Source: Rhizobium leguminosarum | Lineage (GTDB): Bacteria > Pseudomonadota > Alphaproteobacteria > Rhizobiales > Rhizobiaceae | NCBI RefSeq assembly: GCF_001679785.1 | Contig: NZ_CP016287.1 | Span: forward strand, 124,001 to 188,000 | DNA length: 64,000 nucleotides | Direction: 5' to 3' | Shown here: in pieces, positions 46,103 to 55,274 of the stretch | Numbering within the stretch: the first letter of the stretch is position 1 | Layout of the letters: each line of letters begins with the position of its first letter | Translations under genes and position numbers: made by a program | The notes under the pieces: model-generated | Databases searched by the model: none | The model's input: the letters and a program-made list of their open reading frames with translations, nothing else | What the model was told of the DNA's origin: nothing

Positions 46103-47119
46103 ATGTTGAAAGTACAGACGAAGATCCAATTCCTGAGCTGCCTCGGCCTCGCCTCGATGCTTGCCGCCGCCTCGCCGGCGCTTGCCCTCGACAAGGTGAG
46201 CTACGGGACGAACTGGCTTGCCCAAGCTGAGCATGGCGGATTCTACCAAGCCGTCGCCGACGGCACCTATGCGAAATACGGCCTCGACGTCACCATCGTC
46301 CAGGGCGGTCCGAACGCTGCAAACAGCGCGCTGCTGATCTCCGGCAAGCTCGACTTCTACATGGGTGGTCCTCAGGGAGAGATATCCGCCGTCGAGCAGG
46401 GCATTCCGCTGGTCGATGTCGCCGCGATCTTCCAAAAGGATCCACAGGTGCTGATCGCCCATCCGGACAATGGCGTCGACAAATTCGAGGACCTCGCCAA
46501 GCTGAAAACGCTGTTCCTCAGCAAGGACGGCTACCTCACCTATTTCGAATGGATGAAGGCCAACTTCAAAGGCTTCAAGGATGAGCAGTACAAGCCCTAT
46601 AACTTCAGTCCCGCCCCCTTCCTCGCAGACAAGGAGTCTGCCCAGCAGGGGTACCTGACCTCCGAACCCTACGAGATCCAGAAGCAGGCAGGCTTCGAAC
46701 CGAAGGTCTTCCTGCTCGCCGACAACGGCTACTCGCCCTATTCGACGATGATCACGACGACGCAGGCGATGATCGACGGCAAGTCCGACGTCGTGCAGCG
46801 CTTCGTCGATGCCTCGATCGAGGGCTGGTACAACTACCTTTACGGCGACAACGCCAAGGCGAACGCGCTGATCAAGAAGGACAATCCTGAAATAACGGAC
46901 GGCCAGATCGCCTATTCGATCACCAAGATGAAGGAATACGGCATCATCGAATCCGGCGATAGCCTCGACAAGGGCATCGGCTGCATCACTGACGCCCATT
47001 ACAAGAAGTTCTTCGACGAGATGGCCGCCATCAAGGTGTTCAAGGCCGATACCGATTACACCAAGGCCTTCACGACGAAGTTCGTCTGCAAGGGCGCCGG
47101 AATGGCGCTGAAGAAGTAG
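46103..47119 (+). CDS. ABC transporter substrate-binding protein, NMT1/THI5-like
   Basis: A 338-residue periplasmic protein starting at ATG 46103 (MLKVQTKIQF) after AAAGGGGA, with a signal peptide ending near ALA. The NMT1 pattern is VSYGTNWLAQAEHGGFYQAVADGTY, YGLDVTIVQGGP and KLDFYMGGPQGEISAV. Such proteins bind pyrimidines, thiamine precursors, sulfonates or aromatic acids. Its operon continues with an ATPase, permease and a CodA-like deaminase, which favours a nitrogen heterocycle. Confidence 0.9.
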   Translation: MLKVQTKIQFLSCLGLASMLAAASPALALDKVSYGTNWLAQAEHGGFYQAVADGTYAKYGLDVTIVQGGPNAANSALLISGKLDFYMGGPQGEISAVEQGIPLVDVAAIFQKDPQVLIAHPDNGVDKFEDLAKLKTLFLSKDGYLTYFEWMKANFKGFKDEQYKPYNFSPAPFLADKESAQQGYLTSEPYEIQKQAGFEPKVFLLADNGYSPYSTMITTTQAMIDGKSDVVQRFVDASIEGWYNYLYGDNAKANALIKKDNPEITDGQIAYSITKMKEYGIIESGDSLDKGIGCITDAHYKKFFDEMAAIKVFKADTDYTKAFTTKFVCKGAGMALKK

Positions 47120-47177
47120 GCCGACCGACAGCTCTCCTGGTCCGCCATTGAGGACGTGGCGGGCCGTATCCTCCCGC

Positions 47178-48017
47178 ATGAACGAGACAGCAATGCTCCC
47201 AGCAGAAGCCCAGGCGGTATCCCCGAAAGAGACGCGCAAGCGGCCGCTTGTTATCATGCAGTCGGTCTCGAAGGTCTTTTCCAGCGGCACTGTCGCCCTT
47301 TCGAACATGTCGCTCACGGTCGAAAGCGGCGAGTTCGTCAGCCTGCTCGGTCCTTCCGGCTGCGGCAAGTCGACGGCGCTGCGCATCATCGCCGGTCTCG
47401 GCGATGTCACCTCGGGAACGATCGACTGGCCGAGTTCGCGCATCAATTCCAGAGGTCTGCCGGAGGGCGATATCGGCTTTGTCTTCCAGGAGCCGACGTT
47501 GATGCCCTGGAAGAACGTATTCGACAATGTCCATCTGCCGCTGAGGTTGAGGCGCGTTTCGAAGGCAGCCGCACATGATCAGATCATGGAAGTGCTAACC
47601 ACCGTCGGCCTTCAGGATTTTGCCAAGGCCTATCCGCGCGAACTTTCCGGCGGCATGAAGATGCGCGTCTCGATCGCCCGTGCGCTGGTGACGAAGCCGA
47701 AGCTGCTGCTGATGGACGAGCCTTTCGCCGCGCTCGATGAGATCACCCGCCAGAAGCTCAACGACGACGTGCTGCGGCTGAGGAAGGCTACCGGCATTAC
47801 AGTGATTTTCGTGACGCATTCGGTCTTCGAGTCCGCCTATCTCTCGAACCGTATCGTCGTGATGAAGGCAAGGCCCGGGCGCGTGCATGCCGACGTCCCG
47901 CTGATCACCAGCCTCGAACGCGACGCGCACTACCGCACCTCGGAAGAATACCGCAAGGCCTGCGAAACGGTATCGCATTCGCTGATCGGGGCGATCAATT
48001 CGGCAGGGGATCATTGA
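47178..48017 (+). CDS. ABC transporter ATP-binding protein (SsuB/TauB/ThiZ type)
   Basis: A 279-residue ATPase starting most likely at ATG 47178 (MNETAML). Walker A is GPSGCGKST, Q-loop FQEPTLMPWKNV, signature LSGGMKMR, Walker B LLLMDEPFAALDE and switch VTHSVFESAYL. The PW after the Q-loop is typical of nitrate/sulfonate/taurine-type ATPases. Its stop overlaps the permease start by one base. Confidence 0.93.
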   Translation: MNETAMLPAEAQAVSPKETRKRPLVIMQSVSKVFSSGTVALSNMSLTVESGEFVSLLGPSGCGKSTALRIIAGLGDVTSGTIDWPSSRINSRGLPEGDIGFVFQEPTLMPWKNVFDNVHLPLRLRRVSKAAAHDQIMEVLTTVGLQDFAKAYPRELSGGMKMRVSIARALVTKPKLLLMDEPFAALDEITRQKLNDDVLRLRKATGITVIFVTHSVFESAYLSNRIVVMKARPGRVHADVPLITSLERDAHYRTSEEYRKACETVSHSLIGAINSAGDH

Positions 48018-48859
48018 TGAGTGACGAAACAGACACATCGCCGCTGCTCGTTAAGGGTACCGCAAGCGCAAGGCGCCGCGATCGTGCGCTGCGCATCGCC
48101 ATTCCCTTCCTCGTCATCGCCCTGTTGATCCTCGTCTGGTACGCCTATGTGAAACTGTCCGGCGTGCCGCCCTATATCCTGCCAGGACCGGCCGCTGTGG
48201 CAAACGCCTTCGTGACAGATTGGGGTACGCTTGCCCCTGCCCTCTGGGTCACCACCAAGATCACCTTCATGTCGCTGATGCTGGCGCTTGTCGGCGGCGT
48301 GGGTTTTGCGATCTTCCTGGTGCAATCGCGCTGGGTCGAGCTTGCCTTCTATCCGCTCGCGGTCATCCTGCAGGTAACGCCGATCGTCGCCATCTCGCCG
48401 CTGATCCTGATCTATGCGCCGTCGACGCAGGTTGCGCTGCTGATCTGCGCCTTCCTCGTCGCATTCTTCCCGATCCTGTCGAACATGGTGCAGGGCCTGA
48501 AAAGCGTCGACCATAACCTCATCAACCTTTTCGAGCTCTATGACGCCTCGCGCTGGCAGACGCTGCTCTTTCTCAAATTGCCTGCCGCCCAACCCTATTT
48601 CATGACCGGCCTCAGGATCGGCGGCGGCCTCGCACTGATCGCCGCCGTCGTCGCCGAATTTGCCGCAGGCTCGGCCGGTGCCGGATCCGGCCTCGCCTTC
48701 CGACTGCTCGAAGCGCAGTACCGGATGAACATCCCGCGGCTCTTCGCCGCCCTGTTGATGCTCTCCATGCTGGGCGTAGCGATCTTCGGCCTCACCACCC
48801 TCATCGCCTGGCTGAGCCTCCACCGCTGGCATGAGAGCAGCATCAAACGGGAAAACTGA
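48017..48859 (+). CDS. ABC transporter permease (SsuC/ThiX type)
   Basis: A 280-residue inner-membrane permease with about six helices; the first is IAIPFLVIALLILVWYAYVKL. The EAA loop is near LINLFELYDASRWQTLLFLKLPAAQPYF. The stop-start overlap with the deaminase (ATGA region at 48859) indicates coupling of transport and catabolism. Confidence 0.92.
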   Translation: MSDETDTSPLLVKGTASARRRDRALRIAIPFLVIALLILVWYAYVKLSGVPPYILPGPAAVANAFVTDWGTLAPALWVTTKITFMSLMLALVGGVGFAIFLVQSRWVELAFYPLAVILQVTPIVAISPLILIYAPSTQVALLICAFLVAFFPILSNMVQGLKSVDHNLINLFELYDASRWQTLLFLKLPAAQPYFMTGLRIGGGLALIAAVVAEFAAGSAGAGSGLAFRLLEAQYRMNIPRLFAALLMLSMLGVAIFGLTTLIAWLSLHRWHESSIKREN

Positions 48860-50172
48860 TGACCTATTCTTTCATATCCCCGCCGAATGCGGCTCGCTTC
48901 GTGCTGAGCAATGCGACAGTGCCCGCTGTCACCCTCGAGCATGTCGACGTGCCGGTCGCGGAAGGGCTGGCCACGGTCGATATCGTCATCAGCGACGGCA
49001 TGATTGCCGCCATCCGGCCGGCCGGCGCCGCACCCGCTGATTATGCCAGGACCGATCTCAGGGACGGCATGGTCTGGCCGTGCTTTGCCGATATCCATAC
49101 CCATCTCGACAAAGGCCATATCTGGCCGCGCCAGGCCAATCCCGACGGCAGCTTCATGGGCGCGCTCGATGCCGTCAGGGCCGACCGGGAAGCCAACTGG
49201 TCGGCGGCAGACGTCAAACGGCGCATGGAGTTCTCGCTCCGTTCCGCCTATGCCCATGGCACCAGCCTGATCCGCACGCACCTGGATTCGCTTGCGCCTC
49301 AGCATCGCATCTCCTTCGAGGCCTTTGCCGAAATCCGGGATGCCTGGAAAGACAGGATCGCATTGCAGGCAGTCGCCCTCTTCCCGCTGGATGCCATGTC
49401 AGACAGCACCTTCTTTGCCGATCTCGTCACGACAATCCGACAGGCCGGCGGCCTGCTTGGCGGCGTCACCAGGATGGGGCCGGAGCTTGTCTGGCAGCTT
49501 GACACCCTCTTCAGGACTGCCGCGGCGCATGGCCTTGATGTCGATCTGCATGTCGACGAGACGGATGATCGCGGCGCCGAGACGCTGAAGGCAATCGCCG
49601 AGGCCGTGCTGCGCAACGGGTTCGAGGGCAAGGTGACCGCCGGCCATTGCTGCTCGCTCGCCCGCCAGGACGAAGACACCGCCGCGCGCACCGTTGAGTT
49701 GGTCGCTAAGGCAGGTATCGCCGTCATCGCGCTGCCGATGTGCAACATGTATCTGCAGGACCGCTATCCCGGCCGCACCCCGCGCTGGCGCGGTGTCACG
49801 CTGTTCAAGGAGCTGGCCGCCGCCGGTGTCGCGACCGCGGTCGCATCCGACAATACCCGTGACCCCTTCTATGCCTATGGCGATCTCGATCCGGTGGAAG
49901 TCTTCCGCGAGGCCGTGCGAATTCTGCATCTCGACCATCCGCTCGATACCGCCGCCCGCGTCGTCACCGCCTCGCCTGCCGCCATCGTCGGACGGCCGGA
50001 GAAGGGCCGCATCGCCGCCGGCAATCCTGCCGATCTCGTGCTCTTCAGCGCGCGGCGCTGGAGTGAATTCCTGTCCCGTCCTCAGGCTGACCGCGTCGTG
50101 CTTCGCCGCGGCAAGGTGATCGACCGCAGCCTGCCGGATTACCGTGAACTCGATAGCGTCGTTGGAGCCTGA
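48859..50172 (+). CDS. Cytosine deaminase-like amidohydrolase (CodA family)
   Basis: A 437-residue metal-dependent hydrolase. Metal ligands are visible in order: HTHLDKGHIW (HxH), DLHVDETDDRG (His, Glu), TAGHCCSLA (His) and VASDNTRDPFYAYGDLD (Asp). The order and spacing are those of CodA. Relatives deaminate cytosine, isoguanine, creatinine or triazine-like rings. It overlaps the permease gene by one base and is followed one base later by an FAD oxidase. The substrate is probably a cyclic amidine, but is not determined. Confidence 0.87.
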   Translation: MTYSFISPPNAARFVLSNATVPAVTLEHVDVPVAEGLATVDIVISDGMIAAIRPAGAAPADYARTDLRDGMVWPCFADIHTHLDKGHIWPRQANPDGSFMGALDAVRADREANWSAADVKRRMEFSLRSAYAHGTSLIRTHLDSLAPQHRISFEAFAEIRDAWKDRIALQAVALFPLDAMSDSTFFADLVTTIRQAGGLLGGVTRMGPELVWQLDTLFRTAAAHGLDVDLHVDETDDRGAETLKAIAEAVLRNGFEGKVTAGHCCSLARQDEDTAARTVELVAKAGIAVIALPMCNMYLQDRYPGRTPRWRGVTLFKELAAAGVATAVASDNTRDPFYAYGDLDPVEVFREAVRILHLDHPLDTAARVVTASPAAIVGRPEKGRIAAGNPADLVLFSARRWSEFLSRPQADRVVLRRGKVIDRSLPDYRELDSVVGA

Positions 50173-50173
50173 C

Positions 50174-51583
50174 ATGGCCGATTATCAGAAGATCAAGAAG
50201 GAACTCGAAGGCATCGCCGTCGAGGACAATCCGGCGCTCGTTCGCCAGAAGAGCCGGGATTTCTATTGGTACTCGCCGATCCTGAAGGCGCAGCTCGACA
50301 ATGTGACGGCCGATCTCGTCGTCACGCCGAAGACCGAGGAAGAGGTCATCCGGACGCTGAAGGTCGCCTATGCCCATGGCGTACCGGTCACGCCGCGTGG
50401 CGCCGGCACCGGCAATTACGGCCAGGCCATGCCGCTTTCTGGCGGCATCGTTCTCAATCTTGCCGCCATGGACAAGATCAAGGAGATCCATCCCGGCCGC
50501 GTCATCTGCGAACCGGGCATCGTGCTTGCCCAACTCGACAAGCAGACCAAGGCCCATTCCGGCCAGGAGTTGCGCTTCCACCCCTCCACCGCCCAGACAG
50601 CGACGGTCGGCGGCTTCATCGCCGGCGGTTCCGGTGGCGTCGGCTCGATCACCTGGGGCGGCTTGCGCGACCTCGGGAATATCCTGCGCCTGCGCGTCGT
50701 CACCATGGAGGCCGAACCGCGCGTGCTTGACCTCACCGGCTGGGATCTGCAGAAGGTGAGCCACGCCTATGGCACCAACGGCATCATCACCGAGATCGAG
50801 ATGCCGCTTGCACCCGCCTATGACTGGGTCGATGTGCTGGTCGGCTATGACGACTTCATGGAAGCGGTGCGCTTCTCCGACGCACTGGCGAAATGCAACG
50901 GCATCCTCGTCAAGGAGATTGCGCCGATCGCCGCTCCCATTCCTCACGACTATTTCACCCGCCACAAGCCTTACATCCGTCAGGGCCAGTCGATCGTCGT
51001 GCTGATGATCGCGCCGCACTCCATGGATGCCTTTCTCGCCTTCACGGCGGCGCAGAAGGGCGAGATCATGTTCCGCTCCGACAAGGTGGAAAGCATGCGC
51101 GGCATCCCGCACGCCTACGAGCTTGCCTGGAACCATACGACATTGCGTGCGCTGAAAGTCGACCCGAGCTTCACCTATCTGCAGGTGCAATATCCCGGAC
51201 CCGATCATGTCGCCAAGGTTCGGAAGATGGTCGAAATCTTTGGTGACGAAGTGCCGGGTCATCTCGAATTCATCAAATTCGACGGCCAAATCCAGTGCTC
51301 TGGCCTGCCGCTGGTGCGCTATACCACCGAAGAGCGGCTGGAGGAGATCATCAAGATCCACCAGGACAATGGATGCCCGATCTTCAACCCGCACCGCTAT
51401 ACGTTGGAAGAAGGCGGCATGAAGCGGACCGACGCGGTGCAGCTCGCCTTCAAGCAGGAAACCGATCCAAAGGGCCTGCTCAATCCCGGCAAGATGATCG
51501 CGTGGGAAAATCCCGATTTCGATTTCAACGCCGGCAAGAACTATCTCTTCCCCGGCCTGGCGGCCCTGATGGAGGCCTCATGA
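50174..51583 (+). CDS. FAD-binding oxidase/dehydrogenase (GlcD/VAO type)
   Basis: A 469-residue flavoprotein. The N-terminal FAD-binding domain has VTPRGAGTGNYGQAMPLSGG and VGGFIAGGSGGVGSITWG, followed by a substrate domain. The C-terminal GLLNPGKM is the GlcD/LDH signature. Family members oxidise 2-hydroxy acids or amine-like substrates. No tryptophan- or Cys-linked flavin site is obvious. ATG 50174 (MADYQKIKK) follows the deaminase stop by one base; the longer start overlapping the deaminase is rejected. It may oxidise the deaminated product. Confidence 0.85.
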   Translation: MADYQKIKKELEGIAVEDNPALVRQKSRDFYWYSPILKAQLDNVTADLVVTPKTEEEVIRTLKVAYAHGVPVTPRGAGTGNYGQAMPLSGGIVLNLAAMDKIKEIHPGRVICEPGIVLAQLDKQTKAHSGQELRFHPSTAQTATVGGFIAGGSGGVGSITWGGLRDLGNILRLRVVTMEAEPRVLDLTGWDLQKVSHAYGTNGIITEIEMPLAPAYDWVDVLVGYDDFMEAVRFSDALAKCNGILVKEIAPIAAPIPHDYFTRHKPYIRQGQSIVVLMIAPHSMDAFLAFTAAQKGEIMFRSDKVESMRGIPHAYELAWNHTTLRALKVDPSFTYLQVQYPGPDHVAKVRKMVEIFGDEVPGHLEFIKFDGQIQCSGLPLVRYTTEERLEEIIKIHQDNGCPIFNPHRYTLEEGGMKRTDAVQLAFKQETDPKGLLNPGKMIAWENPDFDFNAGKNYLFPGLAALMEAS

Positions 51584-52161
51584 GGGTTCTCGTCCTCCAC
51601 TCTCACCCGGTCGAGGAAAGTTACGGCAAGGCGCTTTACCGGCAGACCGTCGAGAGCCTTGAGAAGGCCGGGCATATGGTGGATGGCTGCGACCTCTATG
51701 AAGAGCGGTTCGATCCGGTGCTCTCGCGCCAAGACCGGCTCGTCTATCACGACTATCCGGAAAATCTGAAGCTGGTGGAATCGCATGTCGAAAGGTTGAA
51801 GGCGGCCGAGGGGCTGGTGATCTGCACCCCGATCTGGAACTTCGGCTTTCCGGCAATCCTGAAGGGATATTTCGACCGAGTCTGGCTGCCGGGCGTTTCC
51901 TTCGAGCTGGTCAACGGCAAGGTGGAATCGCGGCTGCGCCACATCCGCAAGCTGGCAGCCGTCCTGACCTATGGCGCAACGCCCTTCCGGGCCTTCGCCG
52001 CCGGCAACCCGCCGAAGAAAATCGTCAAGCGCGTGCTGAGGGCGCAGATCAATCCGGTGAGGCCGGTGACGTTCCTCGCCCATTACGACATGAACAATTG
52101 CACGCCGAAAACGCGGGCAAAATTCCTCACCCGCGTCGGAGATGCGATGGAGCACTTTTAG
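51580..52161 (+). CDS. Flavodoxin-fold NAD(P)H-dependent oxidoreductase
   Basis: A 193-residue protein of the NQO/MdaB flavodoxin-like family. The phosphate-binding start is VLVLHSHPVEESYGKAL, with CTPIWNFGFPAILKGYFDRVWLPG as the FMN/FAD loop. The ATG overlaps the oxidase stop (ATGA), so it is the last gene of the operon. It may recycle electrons for the upstream FAD oxidase or reduce an imine or quinone intermediate. Confidence 0.87.
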   Translation: MRVLVLHSHPVEESYGKALYRQTVESLEKAGHMVDGCDLYEERFDPVLSRQDRLVYHDYPENLKLVESHVERLKAAEGLVICTPIWNFGFPAILKGYFDRVWLPGVSFELVNGKVESRLRHIRKLAAVLTYGATPFRAFAAGNPPKKIVKRVLRAQINPVRPVTFLAHYDMNNCTPKTRAKFLTRVGDAMEHF

Positions 52162-52547
52162 AAGATTTTCGCGGCCGTCACTTCCACTTCGACCAGGAAC
52201 TCAGGGCGCGTAAAGCCGCCGATGACGAGCAAGGTGGAAACAGGCTTCGGATCGAGCGTGTAGCGATCCCGTACAGCCATATAGGCCGGGAAATCCTCGC
52301 GGCGGGTGACGAAGCCCGAAATGCGGATGACGTCGGCAAAACTCATTTCCGCCTCTTCGAGGATCGCCTTGATCGCCTCAAAGCAGAGTTCAGCCTGAGC
52401 ACTGATATCGCTCGGAACGGCATCGTCGAGACCGATACCAAGCTGGCCCGAGGTGACGAGAAGCGATGCGCCGGGCGGCACGAGCAGGCCGTGATTGTAA
52501 TTTCCAAAAGGTCGGCGCACCGAGGCCGGATTGAAGGTCTTTTTCAT
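52158..52547 (-). CDS. RidA/YjgF/UK114 family protein
   Basis: A 129-residue RidA-family protein starting at ATG 52547 (MKKTFNPASV). It shows SGQLGIGLDD, QAELCFEAIKAILEEAEMSFADVIRI and a late RPEFLVEVEVTAAKIF. The conserved Arg of deaminase-active RidA is probably the Arg in TRPEFLVEVE. RidA proteins hydrolyse reactive enamines/imines or act in pyrimidine catabolism (RutC). It converges with the operon above by a 4-bp overlap. Its presence is consistent with imine intermediates in the pathway. Confidence 0.9.
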   Translation of the reverse strand: MKKTFNPASVRRPFGNYNHGLLVPPGASLLVTSGQLGIGLDDAVPSDISAQAELCFEAIKAILEEAEMSFADVIRISGFVTRREDFPAYMAVRDRYTLDPKPVSTLLVIGGFTRPEFLVEVEVTAAKIF

Positions 52548-52879
52548 CGATTGCTCTAAGTTTCCCATAGGTCCGCAGATCACGCGACCCTACAGGATGC
52601 GGCGGGATATGAGAATATCGCCGTCTTCCATGGTGCCTTGCGACAAAAGAGGCAGGATGACCGTGGCGGTATCACTTCGGGCTATGGGACTTGCGCTCGC
52701 CTGAATTTCGGCCAAAATCCTGATCGTAATCCGCAGGCCCCTGACAGCAGTGCGGCGTGCCTGGAGATATTCATTTAATAAATCAAAGATGATTGCAGAT
52801 TGGCACCGTGGCGGCGGCAATCGGCCCGCCGAGTCCGAACAATTCGAGTTTAGATCTATCTTCGCGGCGTGGATGCGAC
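52548..52879. other. Divergent gap between RidA and AraC-type genes
   Basis: A 332-bp region without a convincing gene. It should hold divergent promoters. An AT-rich patch at 52767-52795 could include a promoter core. A 121-codon open frame on the minus strand (52590-52955) overlaps the AraC start and is not supported. Confidence 0.4.
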
Positions 52880-53767
52880 ATGACTTTCGTAGAATCGCAA
52901 GGGGACAGAAAGTATCGGACCAGCGAGCGGGTGGGCGGGCTCGTTGAATACTCATCGCTGCAGGTCGAGCTCCGGCGTTTCGATCCGGGCTGGCAGGTCG
53001 ACCTTACACTCGAATGCACGGAGATAGCCGTCCTGCTGTCGGGTCAGTCGAAGATCAGGTGGACCGGTGACGGTCACAGGCAGGAGGCCATCGCTCGCCC
53101 CGGTGTCGCCTGGATATGTCCGGCGGGTGTCCATGAGAGCGATGTAGAAATCATCGGCACCATGCCCGAGTCCCTGCACATCTTCCTGCCGCCGTCGCTC
53201 GTCGGTGAGAGCGCGCTTTCGAACTTTGACATCGACCCGGCCAGGGCGCAGCTCGCCTATGCGGGCGGCGTCCCCGATCCCATGGTGCTGCATATCGGCC
53301 AGCTCTTTCGCGGTTTGTTGAACAGAAGCCTGGAGCCGACTGATCGACTCTTCCTCGATGGCATTCAGATGGCGCTGGTGGCGCACCTGCTCGGCACCTA
53401 TTCGTCTGGTCGGTGGCATCCTGCCGTGCGGGTGCCGACCATCGATCCAAAAAGGCTGCAACGCGTCTTCGATTTCATCGAAGCCCGCATCGCCGCAGAG
53501 ATCTCGCTGAATGACCTTGCTGCCGAGGCCTGCCTTAGCCCCTTTCATTTTGCCCGTATGTTTCGCAAGGCCACCGGCCTGACCCCGCATCGCTACGTCA
53601 CCGAGCGACGGATCGAGGCGGCCAAGGAAAAGCTGCAGCTTGCGCGATCCTCGCTCGTGGAGATCGCGCTCGATACCGGCTTCGGCTCGCAGGCGAATTT
53701 CACGCGCGTCTTTCGCAAGATGACCGGTTTGACGCCCGGCCAATACCGCGCGCTCATCACCGGTTAG
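52880..53767 (+). CDS. AraC-family transcriptional regulator
   Basis: A 295-residue regulator starting at ATG 52880 (MTFVESQGD). The N-terminal region looks like a cupin-type sensor (VAWICPAGVHESDVEI). The C-terminal double HTH at about 190-290 reads LNDLAAEACLSPFHFARMFRKATGLTPHRYV and LVEIALDTGFGSQANFTRVFRKMTGLTPGQYR. It is followed by the GlcG-like/SDR/NTF2 genes and is probably their activator. Confidence 0.92.
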   Translation: MTFVESQGDRKYRTSERVGGLVEYSSLQVELRRFDPGWQVDLTLECTEIAVLLSGQSKIRWTGDGHRQEAIARPGVAWICPAGVHESDVEIIGTMPESLHIFLPPSLVGESALSNFDIDPARAQLAYAGGVPDPMVLHIGQLFRGLLNRSLEPTDRLFLDGIQMALVAHLLGTYSSGRWHPAVRVPTIDPKRLQRVFDFIEARIAAEISLNDLAAEACLSPFHFARMFRKATGLTPHRYVTERRIEAAKEKLQLARSSLVEIALDTGFGSQANFTRVFRKMTGLTPGQYRALITG

Positions 53768-53820
53768 CGGTTTCTGCGTGCCGGAGAGAGTTCGCCGTTC
53801 GTGAACGCACGCACGGCGGA

Positions 53821-53843
53821 GCGCAAGATTTGCGCATAGCGCA
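53821..53843. promoter_or_regulatory. Overlapping inverted repeats upstream of GlcG-like gene
   Basis: GCGCAA-GAT-TTGCGC at 53821-53835 and TGCGC-ATA-GCGCA at 53831-53843 are perfect and share a half-site. They lie about 95 bp upstream of the GlcG-like ATG and just after the AraC gene, so they are candidate AraC or LysR sites. Confidence 0.5.
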
Positions 53844-53936
53844 GCAAGAGCTGAAAATACTGCAAAACCCTTTTCGGCCTACACCTGTCTTATCGAGCGG
53901 GGGCTCTAGTCCCCAAACGAAAGAGGAGGCAGGCAG

Positions 53937-54335
53937 ATGATTACCATTGACGACGCTCGCCGGATCATCGCCGCAGGCGAGTCGCGGGCTAAAGAAATCG
54001 GCGTGCCGGTCAATATCACGGTCCTGGACGCCGGAGCCCATCTCAAGGCGTTCAGCCGAATGGACGGCGCCGTGCTCGGCTCGATTGACCTTGCTATGGG
54101 CAAAGCCCGGACGGCCGTATTGTTTCAAACCACAAGCGAGGCCGTCTGGGAATATTGCAAGCCCGGCGCTCCCGCCCATGCCCTCGAATTATCCAACGGC
54201 GGCCTGGCTCCCTTTCCCGGTGGCATCTCGCTTTTTGCTCACGACGGCACGGTGATCGGCGCCGTTGGCGTTTCCGGCGGAGCGGTTCCGCAGGATCTGG
54301 AAATCGCGCAGGCAGCCGCTGCAGCCGTCGCGTGA
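53937..54335 (+). CDS. GlcG/HbpS family protein
   Basis: A 132-residue single-domain protein after a strong Shine-Dalgarno (AGAGGAGG). The family pattern is ITVLDAGAHLKAFSRMDGA, ALELSNGGLAPFPGGI and a late VIGAVGVSGGAVPQDLEIAQAAAAAV. HbpS relatives bind haem; GlcG-type proteins accompany glycolate, diol and aromatic catabolic genes with unclear roles. It has no signal peptide. Confidence 0.9.
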   Translation: MITIDDARRIIAAGESRAKEIGVPVNITVLDAGAHLKAFSRMDGAVLGSIDLAMGKARTAVLFQTTSEAVWEYCKPGAPAHALELSNGGLAPFPGGISLFAHDGTVIGAVGVSGGAVPQDLEIAQAAAAAVA

Positions 54336-54390
54336 TGCTCTTGCCAGCGCTTGATTTTAACCAACCCCAAAGTATCGAAAGGAATGTCGC

Positions 54391-55194
54391 ATGACCAAGA
54401 CCATTTTGATCACTGGTGCAGGCTCCGGCTTCGGCAAGTCTGCCGCCATCGGCATGGCCAAGAACGGCCACAGCATTATCGCGACCACGCAGGTTTCGTC
54501 ACAGGTCACGCCGCTGCGTGAGGAAATCGCCGCCCTCGGACTCAACGACTTCCGCGTCGAGCGTCTCGACCTCACCGACCCCTACGACATCAGGCAGGCG
54601 CAGGGCTGGGACTTTGACGTCCTCTGGAACAATGCCGGCATGGGCGAAGCCGGCCCGGTTTGGGAAATCCCGATCGAGCTCGTTCGCAAGAACTACGAAG
54701 TCAATGTCTTCCTGCCGCTGGTGCTGACCCAGGGCGTCGTCCAGAAATGGGTACGTGAACGCAAGAAGGGCAAGGTGGTCTTCACGTCATCGATGGGTGG
54801 CCTCTTTACACCCGCCAACTGGGGCACCTATGTCTCCACCAAACACGCTTTGGAATCGATCGCCGAAGCGCTGCAGCAGGAACTCGCCCCGTACGGCATC
54901 AAGATCCAGACGATCAATCCGGGCGCCTACTACACCGGCTACAACGAGACGATGGCCGACAATCCGTTCCGCTGGCTGGATGACAGCAAGAACTTCACCA
55001 AGCGCGCAGATCTGCGCAAGGGCTTCGACGATTTCTTTGCCACCCCCGAAGGTAAGATGGACCCGAAGGAAATGATCGACCGTATGATCGGCGTCGTTCC
55101 GGCCGACACCGGCAGATTCCGCAACGTGGTTCCGAAGGTCGTCGAGGACATGTTGAAGGAGCATCAGTTGAAAGCCTGGGAAAACCAGATCTAA
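54391..55194 (+). CDS. Short-chain dehydrogenase/reductase
   Basis: A 267-residue classical SDR. The cofactor-binding TGxxxGxG appears as ITGAGSGFGKSAA, NNAG is in LWNNAGMGEAG, the catalytic Ser in VVFTSSMGGL and the YxxxK in YVSTKHALE. The sequence after TGxxxGxG does not settle NADP versus NAD. It lies 55 bp after the GlcG-like gene. The substrate is unknown. Confidence 0.92.
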   Translation: MTKTILITGAGSGFGKSAAIGMAKNGHSIIATTQVSSQVTPLREEIAALGLNDFRVERLDLTDPYDIRQAQGWDFDVLWNNAGMGEAGPVWEIPIELVRKNYEVNVFLPLVLTQGVVQKWVRERKKGKVVFTSSMGGLFTPANWGTYVSTKHALESIAEALQQELAPYGIKIQTINPGAYYTGYNETMADNPFRWLDDSKNFTKRADLRKGFDDFFATPEGKMDPKEMIDRMIGVVPADTGRFRNVVPKVVEDMLKEHQLKAWENQI

Positions 55195-55274
55195 GCAGAA
55201 TTTTGGCGACGAGCTCTGCAAGCGGCACCCGGCCAGCGGGTGTCGCGCCACCAACTCGACCCATTGAGGAAACT

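Noticed and set aside
52590..52955. Minus-strand open frame of 121 codons between RidA and AraC genes
   Set aside because: It overlaps the AraC start on the other strand, has no recognisable domain and has no convincing ribosome binding site.
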